A stretch of 64,000 nucleotides of DNA from contig OX377202.1 in the NCBI GenBank assembly GCA_947396885.1, positions 80,882,643 through 80,946,642 on the forward strand, in the 5' to 3' direction. Shown one piece after another: positions 10,495 to 21,558 of this stretch (its first letter is position 1; every line of letters starts with the position of its first letter). Below the pieces are notes generated by a model. That model saw nothing but the letters and a program-made list of their open reading frames with translations, ran no database searches and was not told the origin of the DNA. The translations under genes and the position numbers were made by a program. The stretch comes from Heligmosomoides polygyrus polygyrus (Eukaryota; Nematoda; Chromadorea; Rhabditida; Heligmosomidae).

Positions 10495-11752
10495 AAAACT
10501 GATCCACCTAACCTCGTTTGGCACAGCAGTATTGATAGACTAAGAAAAATGCCGAGGTTTTACGAAGAGAGAACTTGGAGATTACTTCGAAACGTACCGC
10601 CGCAGTTCTTCTCTCTGGTGCGCGAAGCCTTGTCGCTTCGCCAAAAAAGTGGTACTCACCCGCCAGTTCGTAAAATTCCTCCAGCGGTGCCGAACGACCG
10701 ACGTCCTACCGCATTTCATAAGGAATACGAAGATAGGAGCAGCTGCCGTCTCCCCGAAGATCACCCGATGATAAGGGACGTTTACAAGTCGATGCTGAGG
10801 ATCGCGATCAAGGAGAAGAGACGCGTGCTGCACTCGACGTTATTGAAATGTGGATGGAAAGAGAGCGCGTGCCGGCGTCTTCTTCCTGGACCGACTTGGA
10901 GGAGGATTGAGGGTGGGTCAAGGCTAATTTGTGACTCTATTCGATCTAGGGCCAAGTCTTCCCCTTGTGCCAAGTACGATAGACTTTTGGGTGCTAGACG
11001 TGAAAATTCTAATGTCATTGAGAACAACTCTCCCGTGAACCACCGCTATGACGAAGTTCACAATGAAAATGAAAACGGAATGGTGAGAGTTACTATCGTC
11101 GGGAACACTAACATTTCACCCAACGCTATCAATTTCTTGAATCTCGGTCCGTCCTTTTCTCCTGCACGAAACCTCAATGCGGTTACATATCGCAAAGTTG
11201 TGGGTGGTTTGCAAAGGCTAAGAGATTTACTGAGAACAAAGAGAAGGCGCGAAATCAACCCGCAGACCTCAAATCAGGGCACATCGGTATCAGTACCATT
11301 TCCACGTACATTCTATAAGGAACCACCTCCCGTTCCAGAAGTCGATGTGAAGTTGAGAATTTTGGCAACTGATGTGTTGGCTGTTTTAAGAAATCACGAG
11401 CAGCACAACTATAACAACTTGACATACGAGCAGTGGGGAGGGTTCCAGGAATTGCGTGAGTTAAGATCGAATGGTACGATCCGTATCTCTGTGATAAAGG
11501 TGGAGAGTTTGTAGTTATGCCACAATCGTTGGATCACGAGATAACAGAACTCCACCTGCGGGATTCGTCGGTCTACCGACACGCGACTGCGGATGAGTTT
11601 TGGTCACAATGCCAAGCCTTAACCATGCTTGGATGACCGTTGGCGCTTCAGCAGTGATTGACAGAAAACTCCTCAGTAGACTTAAATTGGACAATCCAAC
11701 CTGTCCAGTTTTCTATAGCCTACTTAAAACCCACAAACTTGCTCCACAAGAT
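10495..11752 (+). mobile_element. Penelope-like element, 5' part (cut by the assembly gap)
   Basis: A terminal tail (10495-10540) is followed by an ORF starting at ATG 10549 (MPRFYEERTWRLL) that runs 321 codons to 11514. The segment contains NISPNAINFLNLGPSFSPAR, matching the N-terminal region that precedes the RT in this group. Two frame changes follow: DKGGEFVVMPQSLDHEIT (11491 onward) is the first RT motif, and CPVFYSLLKTHKLAP (11697-11745) is the PxFYxLPKxHK-type motif. The sequence then runs into 200 Ns, so the catalytic RT core is not seen. The upstream start at 10378 of the longer open frame lies in the inverted partner and is not the native start. Confidence 0.85.
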
Positions 11753-11952
11753 NNNNNNNNNNNNNNNNNNNNNNNNNNNNNNNNNNNNNNNNNNNNNNNN
11801 NNNNNNNNNNNNNNNNNNNNNNNNNNNNNNNNNNNNNNNNNNNNNNNNNNNNNNNNNNNNNNNNNNNNNNNNNNNNNNNNNNNNNNNNNNNNNNNNNNNN
11901 NNNNNNNNNNNNNNNNNNNNNNNNNNNNNNNNNNNNNNNNNNNNNNNNNNNN
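11753..11952. other. Assembly gap (200 N)
   Basis: Exactly 200 undetermined bases, a usual placeholder length. The gap separates the Penelope RT region from GC-rich tandem repeats, so the true distance is unknown. Confidence 0.98.
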
Positions 11953-12124
11953 GCGCAGCGGACGCGACGGACTTAGCGCGGCGGACGTGGTGGGCGCAGC
12001 TGACCCGGCGGACTTATCGTAGCGGACACGGCGGGCTTATCGCGGCGGACGTGGCAAGCTTCAGCGCAGCCGACGCAACGAACGCAGCGGACGCGGCGGG
12101 CTTCAGCGGCGTGCACGGCCGGCT
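11953..12124. repeat. GC-rich degenerate minisatellite
   Basis: Imperfect units around GCGGACGCGGCGGGCTT and GCGGCGGACGTGG repeat up to the start of the MITE at 12133. Strongly GC-rich in an AT-rich region and adjacent to the gap, which it may have caused. Confidence 0.6.
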
Positions 12125-12132
12125 TCACATAA

Positions 12133-12458
12133 GGCCTATGTTATACTCCTGCGGGAGCATCCGCGGGACGTCCGCGGACGGAAGGTGCACCGCGAACGGT
12201 CGTCGCCGTCCCGGGACGGCTGGCGTAGCACTTGAGCGCGTTTCCCGCGCCGAACTCCATGGGACGACAGCCTTCCGCGGTGCACTGCACCGCGGACGGC
12301 TGCCGTCCCGCGGGCGGGATGTATAACAGCCCCCTAGTCGTCTGTCGGCGGCGATCCGCGGACGGCGGGTGTGGCGGGCCGCGATGAGTGGCCCGGGGCG
12401 GTGCCCGGCGCGATTTCCGCCCATCCGCGGGTGCTCCCGCTGGAGTATAACATAGGCC
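12133..12458. mobile_element. Harbinger-like MITE (family GGCCTATGTTATAC)
   Basis: The ends are inverted repeats GGCCTATGTTATACTCC...GGAGTATAACATAGGCC, extending about 35 bp with few mismatches, flanked by TAA on both sides (12130-12132 and 12459-12461). A three-base TAA/TTA duplication is typical of PIF/Harbinger transposons. The interior is very GC-rich, with repeated CCGCGGACGG-type motifs. No transposase. The same ends occur at 59939-60673. Confidence 0.8.
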
Positions 12459-12516
12459 TAAGAGTGCAAACATGTCGTCGGACATGACTCATGCCTCTTT
12501 CGATTATATATAGTAA

Positions 12517-12518
<2 letters not shown>

Positions 12519-12602
<84 letters not shown>
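12519..12602. repeat. (AAT)n microsatellite
   Basis: An uninterrupted run of about 28 AAT units. The poly-Asn and poly-Leu ORFs crossing it are artefacts. Confidence 0.97.
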
Positions 12603-12603
<1 letters not shown>

Positions 12604-12916
12604 CAAGATCATACTTTCTGCTACGGTGCCCAAGTGTGGGCACGTTATAGACTTTTCGTCTTGTAGTACTTGAAGGACCCACAGTTTTCTTTTGAAACTG
12701 TTTTGACCGACTTCTACGACTTCTAACCAAGCAGTTTCTCACTCACGCATTGGGCCGAATACAATGGTGCCGTATCCTAGCATGAGTCTCCCATAGGACT
12801 TGAAAGCTATTCACTATTTATTTATTTATCTATTATATTTACTTATTTTGAGCTTATTTTAAAGAGCAAGGGCGCGAAATACATAGTTGTGACATCTACA
12901 TCTACCACAATATATA

Positions 12917-13131
12917 CCATTTTCACGTCCACATTTGACTCTCTTCTAAAGCAGCTTGATACTTCCGGAATCAAAGTGAACGACGTTCAAATCAAAACAA
13001 TTTTCTTACACAGTAAGGTTGAGACTGTAGAGGACAACTCGAATGATTCCTGCTCAAGGAAATTTTAATCCAACTTCCTCTGAATCTTTTTTAATTCGCC
13101 AGCTCGATTGTCTAATTTGACGTGAAGATGG
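12917..13131. mobile_element. Short 'CCATTTTC' foldback/MITE copy
   Basis: The left end CCATTTTCACGTCCACATTT and the reversed right end CCATCTTCACGTCAAATTAG are inverted repeats of the family seen at 2401-3306. TA precedes the left end and CA follows the right. 215 bp, no coding capacity. Confidence 0.65.
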
Positions 13132-13769
13132 CATAATTGAGTTTGTCCGTAACCGTAACTAAGGATTAGGTGTTATTTGGAAACTTCTGCGTATGCCAGC
13201 CCTGTGTTCCCTTAAAGTTTGTCACGGTCGGCTGCCGTCGATCTTCACCACCATCCAATTTCGGGACATACTGGCAGGTTCACATCGATGTCAACCCGTT
13301 CAAGCCGTTTAGCCGGTTTAGTTTTGAGTGGCCATAGGTGAGGTGCTAGATATAGCGAGGCATTGATTGTAGAGGTACTAACATTGAAGGGAATTACGGA
13401 AGGGCTTGCTGCGAATCATTTCAAAGGAGTGGCTTTCAGTCGAGCAATCTTAGGACCGCGAGAGGTTATAGTGGCGCTGAACAAAGAAGGTTATCGCCTC
13501 GTTTTCAAGAGAAGGACACTGCTAAACATCGAGTGACTGGCTGTCTATGGAAACAAAGAAGGAGTGCAATCGTTTGCAAACTGCGGCTGCGCATAGCGTT
13601 CACAAGCGTTCGGCATGTTAACTCCTTTTTTGGCGATGGTGGACAATGCTGTCCGAAGCTTACTTCCGCATTGCACAATTTCACGCGATGCTGGGCGAAG
13701 ACGCAACAATTTCGCCTTGAACAGTTCTTTCAGTTTCGACTATTACAAAGGATAAGGAGTAAGAGATAA

Positions 13770-13905
13770 AATAGCAAGTTCGTTTTGGGATACCCCACAC
13801 ATCCTGCTTCAGCGGGATATCTTGGAGGTAGTTTCAATTCATATTGGGCCCATACAATGACTTGTTGTCGCCAGCCGATAGACTCTGTTTAGTTATCCTT
13901 TATAG
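13770..13905 (-). repeat. tRNA-derived SINE, 3' fragment
   Basis: Matches the 3' half of the SINE at 54048-54355: the complement of CATACAATGACTTG, a GGGATATCTTGGAGG block and a TTTGGGATACC block occur in the same order. Confidence 0.6.
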
Positions 13906-14511
13906 GCAGAAATGGTCTGGGCCTATAAGCATTGTTCAACTCTACTGAGATGTATATGTCAAAAGATAGAATGTGCGCAGGTGGTCTCAAATATATGTCT
14001 CCTGTTATGGAATTCTAGCGGATGTACTAAAAACAGCGCTTTGGGGAGTAAAAACGCGCCGCAAGGAGTTGTTTCTCTTGCGTTTGCACTTGCCCGCCGC
14101 ACTTTATTGGGCGGAACAGAGCGTCCGGTATTGTACTTCATTTCGATCAGTAAGGGACGATAAAGGCGCAATGGATATGCTTCCGCTCACACGATTGATA
14201 GGTTCGATTGTGTGTGCATTGTTCACGGCGCACTCTAGGAGCATCTCTGGCATGCCTAGCGCAGGAAGACTATGCCATGCATGAGATATTAAAGCTCAAT
14301 AAGCTGCTCCAACTGCTCCAGTTATTTTTTGGTCCACCGACCCAAAAAGCGAAAGCGCGGAGTTCTAAAGTGTAAAAGTATAAGTATGAAAGTTGCGTTT
14401 ATGTTTGTGAAGATCTCGAAGAGGCGACTTCAATGTACCAACCTTTTCTTAAATAGCCTGAAGTACTTATGAACATGCGACGTGAGTGGTGTTGTACTCA
14501 CTCACTAACCC

Positions 14512-14556
14512 AGAGGGAATGGAATGCTTGGTTGGCCTGGGCGAAAACCACCGAAC
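14512..14556 (-). repeat. tRNA-derived SINE, short fragment
   Basis: The stretch GGAATGCTTGGTTGGCCTGG followed by GCGAAAACC matches the centre of the SINE at 48486-48780. Confidence 0.5.
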
Positions 14557-15523
14557 TATGAATCGATTCGGTATAATACCATGAATGGTTAGAAGGTGAT
14601 ATTGTTTTTGATTTCAATTTATCCAGGAACATGTTCACTGAAAACGATACCAGGTGCGAGAGAAAGACGAAAAGGCGCATTGTTGCTATGCGGTTAAAAA
14701 TAATGGTAAGCTATGTACATCTATGATCAAGGACAACACCAAGCGCAGGGTGCACCGAAATCCTCCGGCAAATATGATTTTTGGTCGTCTCGAGGTGAAT
14801 ATGTTCCTGGATAACTTTTGATCACATACCCGATGGGAAATAATAATCGGTCAGTACGATGCCAATGCACGAAGCGGGCAAGCCCTAGGCCCTCCGTTAG
14901 GTGCGTCGTGAGCACTGTTACACAATGATACAGAACGACAGTTTTTGTTGGTTTCTCGTAGAGGCCTGCGGCTTCTATTTCTTTGGGTGAATTGCTAGCA
15001 GACTTGTGTGCGAAGATGAAGTACAGACTTCGCAATCGGCTGATCACCACAATTGAGCCGAATACGCTTTCAAATTGCATCTACGACAAATGTAAAATGC
15101 GCGGCACATTTCAGATAGGAATTAGCCAATGTCAGCCTTTATCCTCCTTAAGTTGAATGCTTTTTTTGTCGAATTGTGGCTTCGATGTGCGGGTGGATTC
15201 TCCATTTTCAATGAGACGGCTTATGGGACATCCATTTTCAATGAAACGGCTTAAGTAGTTCTTCAAATGACTTCGGCTTTGCCAGTCTCTTACGAACACG
15301 ACAACGCCGAAGCGCAGCCGTAATGAAGATTTGTATCAATCTCGGCTACGCTAGAGAAACTACTAATCTATTACCAGATCAACGATGTCAAGATTCATCG
15401 GAGTCGGACATGGAATGTTCTCCAAAGGGAATTTTATTTATCTAATGCTAGCTGCAAAACAGTAAAGCCCAATCTGTTGTTCAGCACAGTGGCAAAAATG
15501 AGATGAGGTGATATGGCGGCGAC

Positions 15524-18500
15524 CAGGCATGGGCGGAATTTTAAAAAATTTTCCAGAAAACAGAAAGCAGAAAATCGCTTTCATCAGAAAACAGAAATCA
15601 GAAAACAAAAAAGCCAAAAACGCCAGGAAACAGAAAATTTCACAGTTATCATGCCACCTAATTATTTCACTAAAAGACATATTTTTCCACTAGCAGATGT
15701 TTTTTGTAAGACTAGAATTGTAGTGGTGGAGCAGCGTTTCAAATTGCAAGCGTTTTTAAAAATTTCTAGTACACTCCAGATTCGATACAATCGACAAATT
15801 GTAAATCTTGACTGGTAGATCCTAGTAATCTCGACATTTGAAGTATGCAACATTAGTCACCAGCCCCTTTCACAACTAATGCCCTAACGATTATGTCACT
15901 AATCGCAATGCTATGAGGGTTTCTGTGAAAAATAAATGCTTTGGTTCTCCAAAGGTTGAGGCTAGAGAGGAAAGGTAAAAAAGAATGGCTTATAATTGAT
16001 GAATTTACCTATCGCACTCATCTTCATATATAGGGTTTAAGGCTCACAGTCCAAAATGTAGGTATAATCGTCACAAATCCACGATTCATCAGACTAATGG
16101 TCCCACGAGTAAGAAACTGCCCTTTTAAAGCACCGAACACGATGAATGGGCAATGACCACCGTTCGCATGTTTCAATTCTATTGCTTGAGTTCATAGATA
16201 CTCTCTCTAAAGCTGTGCAGAGATTCGTTGAGAACTATTATCTGCGCCAGAATCTATATTCCTGGTTCGTTTCGTTCTTCGAGAATACATTTCCTTGTAG
16301 GTGGCCTAGTTTCCGCATAGCTAGAGTTTTTAGGCCAATTCACCAATGCTCTTTACAGCACTTAGTTACTCCTTAGCAGACTAAAGATGTTGTGCACTGG
16401 CTTGATGCTTCTGAACAACACGAGATTGTGACTGAGGGACTGTCAGCATAACAGATCTTGGATGAAGGTGCTTTCTTGAATGCGTAGAATATAGAATAAG
16501 GATCCAACATATACCCTCTTCATCATACTATTATTACTCATCGTATATATATATATTTATAAATATCATATTACATCTCAGTGGAAGATCAGTTTTCTGC
16601 ACAAAAAGCAGGACGTGCACGATATTGGCAAATATCGGCCGATCTGCCTGCTGCCCGTAGTCTACAAGCTGTTTACTCGAGCCATCCCGAATAGGATTAC
16701 CAAAACGTTGGACGAAGGACAGCCATGCGAACAAGCAGGATTTCGGTGAGGATTCAGCACGATCAGCCATATATGTACACACCATTACGAAGCTCATCGA
16801 AGCGTTGCGAGAGTAAAAGCTGCCGCTGTGCCTTACGTTCATCGACCTGAAGAAGGCATTCGACTCTGTCGAAACTGAAGCCCAAGTCATCGAAGCCCTG
16901 CTCACTCAGGGCGTTCCTACTCAGTACATCAGAGTCCTTCGAGAGCTGTACAGTGGATTCACGACCAAGATCTCACCATTCTACAACGACGTCGTCATCG
17001 ACGTGAAGAGAGGGGTTCGGCAGGGGGATACCATATCCCCGAAGCTCTTCAGCCCCAGCTTCGAAAACATCATGTGCGACCAGTATGAGAGGACGTTGGA
17101 GAGGAGGTTGACCGTCGGCAACTGCACCATCTTTGTTTCGCTGACAACATCGTTCTTATAACACCGAGCATCAGCCAGGCGGAACATGCTGAATCTTACG
17201 AAGACGATGTTCATGAGGAACGGACACGTTTCTGATGCCTCATTCTCGCTAAACAGAACGAACTCCGAATGCTCCAGCTCCGTGTCTCTGGGTCGCGAAG
17301 TCAATATGGCCAATGACCTAGCACCGTAGCAGGGCAGCAGGAAACGAGCGGTTTGGAGAGCTTTCAGGAGCTTCGAAGAAGTTGCGAAGATGACGAAGAA
17401 CGTTCAACTCCGTGCCCACCTATTCGACTCCACTGTTCTTCCTGCCCTAACATACGCCTCAGAGACCTGGGCTATACGAAAGCAGGATGAACACGCCATC
17501 AGCGTCGCGCAGCGTGGAATCGAGGGGACGATGTTCGGAGTGATGCGACTCACGCAGGTGAGAGAAAGCCTCCGCAGTTCTGAGCATCGTCGATGTTCGA
17601 AGATTAGAGACGCCGTCGCATGGGCCAAGTCGTCGAAAATTAGGTGGGCCGGTGACGTAATGACACCCGTTGGACGAGCGCCATCACCGACTTGATTCCG
17701 CGGGATGTCAACAAAACACCAGTACGCCCACCAATGCTTGGTGGGACTTCTTCGTGAAAACTCTGAAGGAACGTTATGAACGAGGAGGATCCATTGGAGC
17801 ACTCTGGCACGCAGGGACGAATGAAGACGCTGCATGTGCCCGCTCGACAACTTGATGATCAATGGGACGACAAATGATACAGGTGATACTCGAAACATTT
17901 TATGTATCACTAATTCATTACAACATCATCGAAACCAAATGCGACTCAAACTTTTTTGTCTCTTACTAATTTTTGACAAGCAAAATTTGAGCAAGGTTCA
18001 GTGTTAGGGAAGCAACTTCGCCAAAGCCTCCGCGGAAAACGATCATTGGGTATGATCGGACAAAAAATTCAATTTTTAAACCGGAGGTGGACCATAATCT
18101 TACCCACAGTAATTCAAGAACGAGCGATTAGTTAATAAATAATTAAATGCCCCTCAGAACACTGGTTTTGTAGCCTTTGTTGAAAAGTTATAATGAAATT
18201 GCAAGTAATCATAGATGAGCCGAACTACTGTAAAAAAACTAGAAGAGTACGAAGCCAAATTACGAAGGTCGAGAAATGTCTTATGTTGGATCTCCATTTC
18301 AGCAGCATTTACGAATTTCTGCACGAGCACGTATAAAGCGCAGCACGCTTCCAATTTAAAATGCTTGAATTTTGGAGTGAAACTCAATTCAATTTAATTA
18401 TGCTTTTGTAGTCTTTTTATTGGATTGTTAGGATATAATTTTGTTTGCAGCTATATTTTCTGTTTTCTAGCCAATTTTTTGGCCATTTTCCCAGAAAACA

Positions 18501-18578
18501 GAAAGCAGAAAAAATTGACCAAAATAGTCAGAAAATCAGAAAACGGAAATCAGAAAACAGAAATTCCGCATATCCCTG
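15524..18578. mobile_element. hAT-type transposon relic, 3.06 kb, containing an RTE copy
   Basis: The ends are CAGGCATGGGCGGAATTTT and, reversed, CAGGGATATGCGGAATTT, inverted repeats of hAT type. Both subterminal regions are full of CAGAAAACAGAAA motifs. The eight bases flanking each side are GCGGCGAC (15516-15523) and ATGGCGAC (18579-18586), six of eight matching, as expected for an aged 8-bp duplication. A related locus without the insertion is visible at about 26553-26594. No transposase domain was recognised. Most of the middle is an RTE copy. Confidence 0.75.
16570..17890 (+). mobile_element. RTE-clade non-LTR retrotransposon, decayed (copy 2)
   Basis: Same family as positions 1-1390 and co-linear with it. 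The FIDLKKAFDSVE block is at about 16840-16880, and the C-terminal block LTYASETWAIRKQDEHAIS at about 17450-17510. The catalytic FADD box of copy 1 reads FADN here (gctgacaac near 17140), which would abolish activity. It also has stops and frame changes. 5'-truncated and nested in the hAT relic. Confidence 0.88.
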
Positions 18579-18846
18579 ATGGCGACCATTGAGTCCGCTG
18601 ATGGCGAGCAAGAAAGAGCTTTTAGAGAAAAAGTTGGCACAAAGGTTTCTGAATTTAAAATGTCACGTATACAGCACTAATCGATCGAGACAGAGCAAGT
18701 CTGCAATATTCTTCCTTTTTGATGTACCGTTCGGCTCCAGGACAGAAATGATGGCGGATCACTGTTGCGATTATGTGTCCAGTACAAGAGCACCCAATTC
18801 TCCAATTAAAAGGCATTATTCTGGTATATCCAATGCTGCATTTGTG

Positions 18847-19062
18847 GTATTTTGTACTATTGAGAAATCCACACATCTCGATGTGATGTCGATCACGCTG
18901 AGATGTCGCAACAGCGTGATCGCCAGTCAAGCACGGGTACAGTAACCCGTGTCACTCTAGCCTATTTCGCAAGAGTGCGACCTCGTCGCTCTCAGCTCCT
19001 CCCATCCATGGATGGAGGATAGAGAGCCATCCAGGTTACTTGCGCTAACCGTGAGCGGTGTG
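18847..19062. repeat. PAT split direct repeat A1
   Basis: Left terminal repeat. It starts GTATTTTGTACTATTGAG and ends CTAACCGTGAGCGGTGTG, closely matching A2. It carries the 20-base palindrome-like CACGGGTACAGTAACCCGTG. Confidence 0.85.
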
Positions 19063-19093
19063 TTGCATTCTACGCTCGTCTTACCGATGAGTT

Positions 19094-19777
19094 ATGCCTA
19101 CGTTTAACGATACTTCTGCAAACGATCCAACAGACATTTCTGCTCCTAGTCGTCTTACTCAGTCTATGGAGCATAAAGAGGTTGTTGAGCACAATGTGAT
19201 TCATCTTGATCCTCGCGATTTGAACTCTATTATTCAAGCAGTGAAAGCCGACACTCCTTCTTCCTCGCGGCAAACCTCGGCTGCTTATTTGTTCAAGAGG
19301 GAAGGATTCGGACGTCAGTATGAGTTCAATTCATCGCTGGTTCGTAAGCTATCGAACGTACACTTTAGTGAAGACATCGAGACCGTTATACCCAAAGTGA
19401 TTCAAGAGATCAATGTCAGAAACGAGACGCTGAAAGTTGCCGATTTCCATCCGCATGCTTTCCAGTTTTTGGACATTAAGACCAACTCAGAATTTCTCAA
19501 GTCAATGGACCTCTGGCTTCGCGAATTCATGGAATCAATCAAAAAGAGAGATGACGACGGCAAGAAACGGAAATCGTCCACGCTCCCAATGCCCTTTCGG
19601 AGGCAGGAAACAGCATGGCGACCGTGGCGCCCCTTTCCTTCAGCCATCGCTCGCCAACCTACTTTTCCTGTTGGAGTAGTTGAAGCTAGGCGCCCCTCCG
19701 ATTACGAAAAAAAGGGATTTGGCCACATTCCGAGGATCGAGAGAGCCTCGCTATTCCTACAAAGAGATCCAGAATAG
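19094..19777 (+). CDS. PAT gag-like ORF
   Basis: 227 codons, beginning 32 bp after A1. The product is hydrophilic with a central helical region (SNVHFSEDIETVIPKVIQEI; FLDIKTNSEFLKSMDLW) and a basic C-terminus. A CCHC zinc knuckle (CNLCGREGHWVKD) follows in another frame at about 19815-19850, but its last cysteine codon is a stop. Position and layout suggest the nucleocapsid-like protein that packages element RNA. Confidence 0.7.
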   Translation: MPTFNDTSANDPTDISAPSRLTQSMEHKEVVEHNVIHLDPRDLNSIIQAVKADTPSSSRQTSAAYLFKREGFGRQYEFNSSLVRKLSNVHFSEDIETVIPKVIQEINVRNETLKVADFHPHAFQFLDIKTNSEFLKSMDLWLREFMESIKKRDDDGKKRKSSTLPMPFRRQETAWRPWRPFPSAIARQPTFPVGVVEARRPSDYEKKGFGHIPRIERASLFLQRDPE

Positions 19778-19854
19778 ACGCAAATCGTCGTGCAACCTAT
19801 GCGGGAGAGAGGGCCACTGGGTCAAAGATTGACCACAGAATCAATAGTGAGTTT

Positions 19855-21000
19855 TCAGCTGGTTCTATCCATGATTTTCCTCAGAAATGGTTGGCTCTCG
19901 AGCCGTCTGTATTGGTCTCGACCACACTGTCGCATGGATACTCTTTGCCCTTTTAATCGGTTCTTACTAAGCCGAGGAATGTCAGGAATAGAAAGTCTAC
20001 TCTCGAGCATATAGACTTTGTTAACAATGAAATTGCAGAATTTCTCAACACGGGAGCTATTCGCGAGGTAGCGGGTAGCGCCCGCAAGTTCCCACATAGA
20101 TCCACTATCAGTTGCTAAAGGTAAAACACTCAGATTGGTGTTGGATCTTTCACATCTGAATCAGTTTGTCGAAACTCCGAAATTCAAGCTGGACGATTTG
20201 AATAACATTATGGACGCTCTTCCCGAAGGGCGTTTCCTGGGAACGTTTGATCTCAAGTCAGGTCATCATCATGTGCGCATTGCAGAGAATTACACCATGT
20301 GTCTTGGCTTCCAATAGGATAACGTTTATCACCAGTTCATAAGCCTACTATTCGGACTTTCTTCTGCGCCATATATCTTCACCAAACTTCTTCGTTGTTT
20401 TTTAAAGGTGTGGAGAGCCCAGGTACTAAGAGTAGCCATCTATATCGATGACGGAATAATCTTCGAGATATTACAGGGAAGGTGTTCTAGATCAATCGCC
20501 ATTATAAAGAACAACCTCGAACAAGCAGACTGGCACTTCGCAGATGAAAAGTGCAGTTGGTCACCATTCCTGGTTAGGATTCATAGTTAATTTGTCAGCA
20601 ATGACTATTTCTTTCTCGACAGATAGGGTAGAAAGGGCTCGCGTCAGATTAGACAAAATCTCTGCGCCTTTGAAACCGTCGTTACATGAGAGATTACGTT
20701 GGTCAGGAACTATTTCGTCGTTACATATTGTGCTGAACTCGATCGACAAGAGAAATACGAGAGGAGTGGCAAGACAAGTGGTCAAGGCACAACGACAAGA
20801 GTTGCCATTATCACGATCATGGCTCAAGGCAAGTGAAGAGCAACATGAGTTACAATACTGGAGGAAAAGGCTGGGGAATGTGATTCAACTTACCTAATAC
20901 CAGTACGACCACCTAGAAACTTCCGCCAGGTTATCGATGTAGACGCCTCATAACATTCCGTTGTGGCGATTTTGAGCAACTACCAAGGCGAGAAGGAAGA
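19855..21000 (+). pseudogene. PAT reverse transcriptase / RNase H, decayed
   Basis: RT motifs in order: RLVLDLSHLNQFV (about 20132), FDLKSGHHHVRI (20249), LLFGLSSAPYIFTKLL (20345) and the catalytic IYIDDGI (20438). The connection region (RWSGTISSLHIVLNSI, 20695) follows, then a possible RNase H start around DVDAS at 20938. This DIRS/PAT-type RT copies element RNA. Stops after LGFQ (20316) and at 20588 plus frame changes break it. Confidence 0.8.
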
Positions 21001-21558
21001 AAATTAAAAGCCAGATATAGCTGATCGACTAGTGGACTATGATGATTATAGGATATCCGACAATGTATACGATGCTGTAGTATTCATATTGATATGTTTG
21101 CAAATGACCGAAACGCTCGGAGCAGCATTTTCTTTTCTAGATATCAATGTCCAGGCACATCAGGAGTCAATGCATTCGCCCAGCACGAACCCTGAACAAG
21201 TGGACCTCTATGGTTAGTGCCACCAATTAAATTTAATTGCAAAGACACTCAAGTGGGCTCGCTTTCACCAATAATTTGAAATTCTTGGATGTCCGTTATG
21301 GAATTCACAGCAATTTTACCCCATTGTTAAACCAAAGAGTGTAAACTGAGCAAATTTCATATTAGGCAGAGTATTATTTCCAACGGCACCAAAATGTTCA
21401 AAAATCCTTTAGTGGCGGGTGCCTTCGGATCAGAATTTTCAAGATCGCATTTCGCGTTTTTCCTCATCGACTTCAGAACTGGTCCGAAGATAAGGAAACC
21501 ACTTAGGTTCTAGTTCCCCGGCTTTGCTATTTCCAAACTTTGGTGTTATGTAACAATA

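Larger units (their letters stand above)
13132..15523. other. No recognised gene; two SINE fragments
   Basis: Contains SINE pieces on the - strand near 13770-13905 and 14512-14556. The remainder has short ORFs without known domains; the longest is 117 codons on the - strand (14727-15080), of no recognised family and no visible splice support. Confidence 0.5.

Noticed and set aside
10378..10548. Upstream start of the 378-codon Penelope ORF
   Set aside because: This part lies in the inverted partner's sequence. The conserved MPRF start at 10549 is shared by three copies and is more likely native.
11600..12326. ORFs spanning the N run
   Set aside because: They cross 200 undetermined bases and join Penelope sequence to GC-rich repeats; not one gene.
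12491..12742. ORFs encoding long runs of Asn, Ile or Leu
   Set aside because: They are frame translations of the AAT microsatellite.
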